From Arthrobacter sp. UNC362MFTsu5.1 (GTDB lineage Bacteria > Actinomycetota > Actinomycetes > Actinomycetales > Micrococcaceae), in the NCBI RefSeq assembly GCF_000685965.1, contig NZ_JMLE01000022.1:17686-81685 (forward strand): 64,000 nucleotides of DNA, written 5' to 3'. The notes beneath the pieces were generated by a model. The model was not told the origin of the DNA and did not search any database. It saw only the letters and a program-made list of their open reading frames with translations. Positions 58,038 through 64,000 of the stretch are shown here, piece after piece (position 1 is the stretch's first letter; each line of letters begins with the position of its first letter). The translations under genes were made by a program, and so were the position numbers.

Positions 58038-58721
58038 CTAGGCAGGCAGCTGCAGGACCTGGCCTTCAAGCACCAGGTCGGGATCCACGATGGTGTCCGT
58101 GTTGGCGTCGGCAAGGGTCTGCCAGCCGCCGGTGATGTTGAGCTTCTCCGCGATGGTGCTCAGTGTGTCGCCGGCCTCGACCGTGTAGGTCTCGCCACTC
58201 AGCGGAACCTGCGCTGCGTGCCGGGGCTCGGCCTGGACGGGCGCGGCCTGGACGGGCGCCGGCGCGGCCTGGACCTGGACTTCGGCGGGCGCCGCCGGAG
58301 TGACCGGAACGCTCGGGGCGGGTGCTCCGCCGCCGCCGCTCAGGCCCAGCTTGGCGGCGCAGGCGGGCCAGGCGCCCCAGCCCTGGCTGGCCTGGACGTT
58401 TTCGGCGACGGCGATCTGCTGCTCGCGGGTGGCGTTTGCCGCCGATCCGGTGCCGCCGTAGGCCGCCCACGTGCTGTCCGTGAACTGCAGGCCACCACTG
58501 AAACCGTTGCCCGTATTGGTGCTCCAGTTGCCGCCGCTCTCACACTGGGCGAGGGCGTCCCAGGTGCTGCCGCTGGTGGCGGTGGGCACGGCCGCGTTGG
58601 CGGCTGTGGCGGACAATGCGAGTCCTGCCGCTGAAACGGCGGCCAGCGTGACTCCGCGGCGCGCGGCGGTCCCCAGTTTGGATTTGCCCATGGACGTGTT
58701 CATGCGAGTGGAAGTGTTCAT
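58038..58721 (-). CDS. Resuscitation-promoting-factor-like transglycosylase with LysM domain
   Basis: A 227-residue secreted protein. The signal peptide ends near ANAA (residue 43). The RPF/transglycosylase-like domain covers about 48-125: WDALAQCESGGNWSTNTGNGFSGGLQFTDSTW, with the catalytic Glu and two Cys. An Ala/Pro linker follows, then a C-terminal LysM domain (YTVEAGDTLSTIAEKL). It cleaves or remodels peptidoglycan outside the cell and may help regrowth of resting cells. The ATG start lies in a 250-base upstream region without other genes. Confidence 0.9.
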   Translation of the reverse strand: MNTSTRMNTSMGKSKLGTAARRGVTLAAVSAAGLALSATAANAAVPTATSGSTWDALAQCESGGNWSTNTGNGFSGGLQFTDSTWAAYGGTGSAANATREQQIAVAENVQASQGWGAWPACAAKLGLSGGGGAPAPSVPVTPAAPAEVQVQAAPAPVQAAPVQAEPRHAAQVPLSGETYTVEAGDTLSTIAEKLNITGGWQTLADANTDTIVDPDLVLEGQVLQLPA

Positions 58722-58974
58722 GAAAGTGGATGCTCCTGAGGGCCACCTGCGCTCGGTCCGTCCCCGGACGTTGTCGCGCCACTGCCCGCCCCTGACGAAC
58801 TAGAGGTCATTTACGGTGTCTGCCGGCCGGGCAGTTACTGGTGGTGGCAGCACCGGGCATTCGTTGTCCCGCATGGCGGGATTACGTTCCACGCTAAGAC
58901 AGTGCCGCCCCGTTATCAAATCGAAATAGATACCGGGGGCCGGCTGCCAGTCTGGGCGTGAGCACCGGCGCCGG
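58722..58974. other. Upstream region of the RPF-like gene
   Basis: A 253-base region, no gene supported. On the minus strand TTGATA and TAGCGT stand 17 bases apart near 58915-58890, a possible promoter. I looked for a ydaO-type cyclic-di-AMP riboswitch, common before such genes, and did not find its conserved blocks. Confidence 0.45.
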
Positions 58975-61548
58975 TCAGTGCTGCAGCGCCGTGGCCAGGT
59001 ATGGCGCCGTCCGGCTCTGCTTGGAACGCGCGACGGCGGCCGGCGTCCCGGACGCCACGATCTCACCACCGGCATCGCCACCGGCCGGGCCGAGGTCGAT
59101 GACCCAGTCCGCGGCAGCCACCACGTCCATTTCGTGCTCCACCACAATGACCGTATTTCCGGCGTCCACCAGGCAATGCAGCTGCACCATGAGCAGCTGG
59201 ACGTCCGCCGGGTGGAGTCCCGTCGTGGGCTCATCCAGCAGGTACAGGGTGTGGCCGCGGCGGGCGCGCTGGAGTTCCGTGGCCAGTTTGATCCGCTGCG
59301 CCTCGCCGCCGGAGAGCTCGGTGGCGGGCTGGCCCAGCCGGAGGTAGCCCAGGCCAACGTCGCGCAGGGTCTGCAGGCTGCGGGCGGCGGCCGGAACGCC
59401 GGCCAGGAATTCAGCCGCGGCGTCCACGGTCATGGCCAGTACTTCGGCCACGTTTTTGCCGTTGTAGCTGACCTCAAGGGTCTCCGGGTTGTAGCGCGAA
59501 CCCGCGCATTCGGGGCAGGGGCCGTAGCTGCCCGGAAGGAACAGGAGCTCCACGGCCACGAATCCTTCGCCCAGGCAGGTCTCGCAGCGTCCGCCGGCCA
59601 CGTTGAAGGAAAACCGCCCGGCGCCGAAACCCCGGGCACGGGCCTGCTCGGTGGCGGCGAATTCCTTGCGCACCGCGTCGAAGAGCCCGGTGTAGGTGGC
59701 GAGGTTGGACCTCGGGGTGCGGCCGATCGGTTTCTGGTCCACCCGGACCAGCCGGTCAATCCGTTCCAGCCCGGAGACCGGGCCCACTGCTTCGGAAACA
59801 TCCAGCGGCTCGCCGGACCCGGCGTCCGCGGAGCCCGGGAACCCGGCGGCATCCGAGGTGTCCGCAGTGTCCGCGGCGGCGCCGCCTTCGGGTTTCAGCC
59901 GTGCTCCGACCACTTCGGCGAGAACTTGGCTGACCAGGGTCGATTTGCCGGAGCCGGACACGCCTGTGACGGCGGTCAGGATGCCCAGCGGGAACTCCGC
60001 GTCGAGGCTGCGCAGGTTGTGGCGGGTGATGTCGCGCAGCTCCAGCCAGCCGTCCGCCTCCCTGCGGGTGGATTTGGGGACTGCGGCTTTGCCCTCCGGG
60101 AACAGGAACGGCCTCGTGACGGACGCATCCACGTCCGCGAGCCCGGCCACGGGCCCGCTGTACAGGATCTCGCCGCCGCCTTCACCGGCACGCGGGCCAA
60201 CGTCCACCAGCCAGTCGGCGCGGCGCACCACATCCATGTTGTGTTCCACCACGAACACCGAATTCCCCGAGGACTTGAGCGCTTCGAGCACGGCCTGCAG
60301 GGGTTCGGCGTCCGCGGGGTGAAGCCCTGCGGAGGGTTCGTCCAGCACGTACACCACGCCGAACAGCCCGGAGCGGAGCTGGGTGGCGATCCGCAGGCGC
60401 TGCATTTCACCGGGGGAGAGCGTGGGAGTCGCCCGGCCCAGGGCGAGGTAGCCAAGGCCCAGCTCCAGCAACACGGTGATCCGCAGCAGGAGGTCGCGAG
60501 TGATGGCCACCGCCACTTCATTGGTCTCGCCCGATGCCGCGGCTCGGCTGGCTGTCCCTGCGTCCGTGACCTGGCTGGTGGGCCGGATCAGCTCCGCCAG
60601 TTCACTCATCGGCACGGCGTTTAGGTCGGCGATGGTGTGGCCCGCAAAGGTCACGGCGAGGGCCTCCGGGGTGAGGCCGCTGCCGCTGCAGCGCTCGCAC
60701 GGACCCGTCTCCATGAACCTGAGGACGCGCTGGCGCATGGTGTCGCTCTTGGAGTCGGCCAGGGTGTGGAGCACGTAGCTCTTGGCACTCCAGAAACGTC
60801 CCTTGTACGGCTTGGCCACGCGGTCCCGCCTCGGCGTCACCTCCACTACCGGCTGCTCCTCGGTGAAGAGGATCCAGTCACGGTCCTTCCTGGGCAGCTT
60901 CCGCCACGGAATGTTGACGTCGTAGCCGAGGTGGCTGAGGATGTCGCGGAGGTTCTTGCCCTGCCACGCGCCGGGCCAGGCGGCGATGGCACCGTCGGCG
61001 ATGCTCAGCGAGGTGTCCGGCACCAGGGACGATTCGCTGACTGTGTGGGCAACACCGAGGCCGTGGCACACAGGGCAGGCGCCTGCAGCGGTGTTGGGCG
61101 AGAAGGCGTCAGAATCCAGTTGCGCCACACCGTCCGGGTAGGTTCCGGCACGGGAGAACAGCATGCGCAGCGAGTTGGACAGTGTGGTGACCGTGCCCAC
61201 CGTGGAACGGCTGCTCGGTGTGCCGCGCCGCTGTTGAAGCGCGACGGCGGGAGGCAGCCCGGTGATCAGCTCCACCTTGGGGTTGTGCCCCTGCTGGATG
61301 AGGCGCCGCGCGTACGGGGCCACGGACTCGAAGTAGCGGCGCTGGGCCTCGGCATAAATGGTGCCGAAGGCGAGGGATGACTTGCCGGAACCGGAGACGC
61401 CGGTGAACGCCACGATGGCATCGCGCGGCACGTCCACATCCACGTTGCGAAGGTTGTTTTCGCGGGCTCCGCGCACGCGGACGAATCCATCGGTGGGGTG
61501 GTCCGGGGTCAGGAAGGGCACATCGGAAGCCTGCTTGTTGTGTTGCAT
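58975..61548 (-). CDS. Class II UvrA-like excinuclease subunit
   Basis: An 857-residue UvrA paralog, about 90 residues shorter than UvrA of the main repair pathway. Both ABC modules are present: first Walker A GVSGSGKSSLAF, later GVSGSGKSTL; signatures LSPGEMQRLRI and LSGGEAQRIKL. Zinc-site cysteines occur in ACPVCHG, PCERCSG, and CETCLGEG/CPECAGSR. The shorter length suggests the UvrB-binding region is reduced, as in class II UvrA linked to drug resistance (DrrC-type). No uvrB or uvrC is near. Confidence 0.85.
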   Translation of the reverse strand: MQHNKQASDVPFLTPDHPTDGFVRVRGARENNLRNVDVDVPRDAIVAFTGVSGSGKSSLAFGTIYAEAQRRYFESVAPYARRLIQQGHNPKVELITGLPPAVALQQRRGTPSSRSTVGTVTTLSNSLRMLFSRAGTYPDGVAQLDSDAFSPNTAAGACPVCHGLGVAHTVSESSLVPDTSLSIADGAIAAWPGAWQGKNLRDILSHLGYDVNIPWRKLPRKDRDWILFTEEQPVVEVTPRRDRVAKPYKGRFWSAKSYVLHTLADSKSDTMRQRVLRFMETGPCERCSGSGLTPEALAVTFAGHTIADLNAVPMSELAELIRPTSQVTDAGTASRAAASGETNEVAVAITRDLLLRITVLLELGLGYLALGRATPTLSPGEMQRLRIATQLRSGLFGVVYVLDEPSAGLHPADAEPLQAVLEALKSSGNSVFVVEHNMDVVRRADWLVDVGPRAGEGGGEILYSGPVAGLADVDASVTRPFLFPEGKAAVPKSTRREADGWLELRDITRHNLRSLDAEFPLGILTAVTGVSGSGKSTLVSQVLAEVVGARLKPEGGAAADTADTSDAAGFPGSADAGSGEPLDVSEAVGPVSGLERIDRLVRVDQKPIGRTPRSNLATYTGLFDAVRKEFAATEQARARGFGAGRFSFNVAGGRCETCLGEGFVAVELLFLPGSYGPCPECAGSRYNPETLEVSYNGKNVAEVLAMTVDAAAEFLAGVPAAARSLQTLRDVGLGYLRLGQPATELSGGEAQRIKLATELQRARRGHTLYLLDEPTTGLHPADVQLLMVQLHCLVDAGNTVIVVEHEMDVVAAADWVIDLGPAGGDAGGEIVASGTPAAVARSKQSRTAPYLATALQH

Positions 61549-61596
61549 TGGTTCGACTCTATCGGTGCGGGGGCGCCGCGGGCATATCCTTACCGG

Positions 61597-62745
61597 ATGG
61601 AAACTTACGACGGCGCACCCGAACCCGGCGGCGCGCCAGCACTCAGCGATGCACCCCTACCCACTGCTGAAGAGGCCAACCCGGAACACGCTGCGAAGGA
61701 CCGGCCTGCGGAGGATCAGACCGTCACCGAAGCAGCGGCCGACGAGCCGGTCGTTGAGCAGCCTGTCAAGCTGTTGCCGGTGGCGGAGCTGCACCTCCAC
61801 ATCGAGGGAACGCTGGAGCCGGAGCTGATATTCGCCCTCGCAGAACGGAACGGCATCGAGCTGCCGTATGCGGACCTCGACGAGCTGCGGGCCCGTTACG
61901 AGTTCACTGACCTGCAGTCCTTCCTGGACCTGTACTACGCCAACATGGCCGTACTGCAGACGGAGCAGGACTTCGCGGACATGACCCGCGCCTACCTGGA
62001 ACGTGCGGCGGCCGCGGGAGTGCGGCACGCCGAAATCATGATGGACCCGCAGGCGCACGTATCCCGCGGAATCCCGCTGGAAACCTGCGTCAACGGGGTT
62101 GCCTCCGTGCTGGCGAACTCCCTGGCGGAGTTCGGCGTGTCCACCCTGCTCATCGCCGCGTTCCTGCGCGACCTGTCCGAGGAATCGGCCCTCGGCGTCC
62201 TGGAGCAGCTGTTGGCCATGAACGCGCCCATCGCCGGAATCGGCCTGGACTCGGCCGAGGTGGGCAACCCCCCGGCCAAATTCGAACGGCTGTTTGCGCG
62301 GGCGAAGGAAGCCGGGCTGCACCGCATTGCGCACGCCGGCGAGGAGGGCCCGCCGTCGTACATTATCGATGCGCTGGAACTGCTGGACGTGGAGCGGATC
62401 GACCACGGCATCCGCTGCATGGAGGACCCCGACCTGGTGGAACACCTCGTCGCGGAGCGCGTGCCGCTGACCGTGTGCCCCCTGTCCAACGTCCGGCTCC
62501 GCGCCGTGGACACCCTGGCCGAGCACCCGCTGCCGGCCATGCTGGCCGCGGGACTGAACGTCAGCGTGAACTCGGACGACCCCGCCTACTTTGGCGGATA
62601 TGTGGACGACAACTTCGTGCAGCTGCAGACCGTCCTGGGGCTGTCCGAGTTCGACCGCGTCCGGCTGGCATCGAACTCCATCCGGTCCTCCTTCGCGGAC
62701 GACGAGCGTAAGACCGAACTGCTGGCGGAGCTCGGTTACTCCTAA
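61597..62745 (+). CDS. Adenine/adenosine deaminase family protein
   Basis: A 382-residue metal-dependent deaminase with an acidic Glu/Ala/Pro-rich head of about 60 residues that is absent in relatives. Metal ligands are in ELHLHIEGTLEPE (His-x-His) and HAGEEGPP. The end of the active site is CPLSNVRLRAV and VSVNSDDPAYFGGYVDDNF, which resemble adenine deaminases (Aah1 type) more than adenosine deaminases, whose motif is TDDP. It probably forms hypoxanthine from adenine, a purine salvage step. ATG 61597 is preceded by no strong ribosome site; an in-frame GTG upstream overlaps the divergent uvrA gene. Confidence 0.82.
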   Translation: METYDGAPEPGGAPALSDAPLPTAEEANPEHAAKDRPAEDQTVTEAAADEPVVEQPVKLLPVAELHLHIEGTLEPELIFALAERNGIELPYADLDELRARYEFTDLQSFLDLYYANMAVLQTEQDFADMTRAYLERAAAAGVRHAEIMMDPQAHVSRGIPLETCVNGVASVLANSLAEFGVSTLLIAAFLRDLSEESALGVLEQLLAMNAPIAGIGLDSAEVGNPPAKFERLFARAKEAGLHRIAHAGEEGPPSYIIDALELLDVERIDHGIRCMEDPDLVEHLVAERVPLTVCPLSNVRLRAVDTLAEHPLPAMLAAGLNVSVNSDDPAYFGGYVDDNFVQLQTVLGLSEFDRVRLASNSIRSSFADDERKTELLAELGYS

Positions 62746-62757
62746 CCCCGTGCGTAG

Positions 62758-62778
62758 GCCCGGGCCCTAGGCCCGGGC
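62758..62778. terminator. Shared terminator between convergent genes
   Basis: GCCCGGGCC (62758-62766) and GGCCCGGGC (62770-62778) pair over nine bases around a three-base centre. The stem covers the last codons and stop of the minus-strand gene. Confidence 0.5.
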
Positions 62779-63381
62779 GGCCGGTGCCGCCAGGCTGCGG
62801 GCGCTGCGGGTGGTGATCCACCACCCCAGTGCCGCCATGGCCAGGCCGATCGGGATTCCGTAGGGCGGCAGGCCGGCGTTGTAGCCCAGGACGCCGGCCA
62901 CAACGAAGGCCGCACCCACCCAGGCCGGGAACATGCGGGCCCGCCAGCCGGCAATCCCGAAAACCATCCAGCCAAGGGCAAAAAGGACGTAGCTGGAGAA
63001 CCCGCCGATCACCAGCATTCCCGACCCGCCGGCCAGGATGGCCCCGGGCGCGACGTCGGCGATCCACGGGCCGGCGAAACCGTCGAACCACATGTTGCCC
63101 GCCATGTCCATGGTGCCCACCAGGGCAAAGCAGAAGGCGACGGCGCCCAGGGCCCCGGCCTCGGCGTGGACCCTCAGGTAGACGCAAACCAGCGCCAGGA
63201 GCAGCCCGATGAAGACCACAAAGTAGAGCGCGTTGGTCACCTGGAACGGGGTTTCGCGCATCATCGCGATCCGTTCCTTGCTGGTGTCGGCCGCGAGGAG
63301 CCGCGAAACGTCGACGGCCGCGAAGGTGAGGCCCGCAGCCACGGCGATCGGGCCGGCGCCGGAGGCGAGTGGTGATGACAT
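62767..63381 (-). CDS. Hypothetical membrane protein
   Basis: A 204-residue protein with about six membrane helices. Distinctive segments are ERIAMMRETPFQVTNALYF near residue 38 and MAGNMWFDGFAGPWIAD in the middle. I do not recognise a family with certainty. ATG 63381 follows GGAGAAGTC; longer frames upstream are not needed. It lies 40 bases behind the CPBP protease gene on the same strand, so the two may be co-transcribed. Confidence 0.7.
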   Translation of the reverse strand: MSSPLASGAGPIAVAAGLTFAAVDVSRLLAADTSKERIAMMRETPFQVTNALYFVVFIGLLLALVCVYLRVHAEAGALGAVAFCFALVGTMDMAGNMWFDGFAGPWIADVAPGAILAGGSGMLVIGGFSSYVLFALGWMVFGIAGWRARMFPAWVGAAFVVAGVLGYNAGLPPYGIPIGLAMAALGWWITTRSARSLAAPAARA

Positions 63382-63421
63382 GACTTCTCCAATCAGGGCC
63401 GGGGTGGCGGCGCCGGGATGC

Positions 63422-64000
63422 TCATGGCGCCGGCGGCCCGGGGACGGTGCGGCCGGAGCGCACGGGGAGGGGGCGGACGTCGGTCGCTTCCCTGGGTGCA
63501 GTGCGCCAGGCCGGGCGGTCCAACAGAACGGTGCCGAGGACGGAGGCGGTGACCACCGCAAGGTAGATCACTTCCGCCCTGGTTAGGTCGGACCCCGTGA
63601 ATCCGTACGAGCCCATGGTGAACGTGCCCTGGCTGTTGTGGAAGAGCAGCGTCAGCAGCACGCTCCCGCCGGTGCGGTTGAACAGCCAGACGTAGAGGAA
63701 GGTGATCACGAAGGTTATCGGCAGGCCGATAATGCTCAGGCCGCCGAAGATGATCAACGGCAGGTGCCAGACGGCCACCGCCACCCCGAGCAGCGTTGCT
63801 GACAGCAGCGGGGTCCGGGCGGCCTGGAGCAGCGGGACGGCGTAGCCGCGGAATCCAGGTTCTTCGCCCAGCGGCCCGTCCATCGGATTGATCAGGCGCA
63901 CCCCGAAAACCATCAGCAGCCCGGACCAGGTCAACTGGGACAGCCCCGGTGCCGCGGCGCCGAAGACGATATTGAGGGAGCCAATGACCAGTACCAGCAG
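63422..64000 (-). CDS. CPBP family intramembrane protease (5' end outside window)
   Basis: The reading frame stays open to the window edge, so this is the C-terminal 192 residues of a longer gene. Motif 1 is GEEPGFRGYAVPLLQ (the EExxxR catalytic pair and Arg) and motif 2 has AVWHLPLIIFG with the conserved His; HNSQGTF follows. Such membrane proteases (Abi/CAAX-type) handle prenylated or signal peptides. The gene begins beyond the window. Confidence 0.83.
   Translation of the reverse strand: MLVLVIGSLNIVFGAAAPGLSQLTWSGLLMVFGVRLINPMDGPLGEEPGFRGYAVPLLQAARTPLLSATLLGVAVAVWHLPLIIFGGLSIIGLPITFVITFLYVWLFNRTGGSVLLTLLFHNSQGTFTMGSYGFTGSDLTRAEVIYLAVVTASVLGTVLLDRPAWRTAPREATDVRPLPVRSGRTVPGPPAP

Noticed and set aside
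58722..58974. Possible ydaO (cyclic-di-AMP) riboswitch upstream of the RPF-like gene
   Set aside because: The G-rich stretches do not contain the conserved blocks in order.
58978..60624. 548-codon frame antisense to class II uvrA
   Set aside because: Shadow frame; no initiation signal and His/Gly/Ala-biased.
1..64000. CRISPR arrays, tRNA/rRNA genes, insertion sequences or prophage genes
   Set aside because: No regularly spaced repeats with unique spacers, no cloverleaf-like sequences, and no transposase, integrase or phage structural motifs were seen.

Overview
The window looks like chromosome of a high-GC actinobacterium of the family Micrococcaceae, most likely Arthrobacter or Pseudarthrobacter. 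Supporting points are the strong G/C preference at third codon positions, frequent GTG/TTG starts and ATGA/GTGA overlaps, a resuscitation-promoting-factor-type transglycosylase, the actinobacterial BsaP-BioB pair, an MSMEG_6728-family protein, a DUF6318 lipoprotein and a class II UvrA. I found no rRNA, tRNA, insertion sequence, prophage or CRISPR array.

Layout. 1-5 kb: ammonium transporter and PII protein behind a candidate GlnR box, then an agmatinase-family ureohydrolase coupled to a thiamine-diphosphate enzyme. 5-8 kb: MarR regulator and a DHA2 drug exporter with an unusual coiled-coil tail. 8-10 kb: a sortase next to its probable dedicated surface substrate. 10-15 kb: an asymmetric heterodimeric ABC exporter, a thioesterase and small membrane proteins. 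15.4-19 kb: a McrBC type IV restriction system. 19-23 kb: a TetR regulator, a divergent two-component pair and an Hpt-like protein lacking its histidine. 23-28.7 kb: secreted GH26 glycosidase, Vsr endonuclease, flavin/PNPOx-like protein, bioB-bsaP, a lipoprotein and a PKD-like secreted protein.

28.7-34.4 kb: a GAF-type activator divergent from a flavin monooxygenase (NTF2-FMO fusion), a butanediol-type dehydrogenase and an Old Yellow Enzyme, with a CRP/GlxR-like box in the divergent promoter region. 34.5-42.9 kb: a GntR-controlled catabolic operon (xylose-isomerase-like TIM barrel, DAK-type kinase, RpiB-type isomerase, 3-hydroxyacyl-CoA-dehydrogenase-like enzyme, SDR, a 54-residue membrane protein, MFS transporter, TIM-like isomerase). 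The kinase and two isomerases are the set that turns erythrulose into erythrose 4-phosphate, so a four-carbon polyol/sugar, or a branched sugar acid that yields erythrulose, is the likely substrate.

42.9-64 kb: mostly housekeeping and accessory genes: a 1270-residue RecB-like nuclease/RNase H/helicase fusion, SOUL protein, nucleoside deaminase, Tex, gamma-glutamyltransferase, cupin, DUF2071, DUF1622, an epimerase-like SDR, the MSMEG_6728-family protein, the RPF/LysM protein, class II UvrA, an adenine-deaminase-like enzyme, a membrane protein and a CPBP protease cut by the window edge.

Two unusually long, nearly perfect hairpins (5027-5083 and 35233-35298) and several short tandem repeats sit between genes. 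The points most worth following up are the non-canonical sortase/substrate pair and the four-carbon catabolic operon with its unreported small membrane protein and shared CCTATAGG operator.
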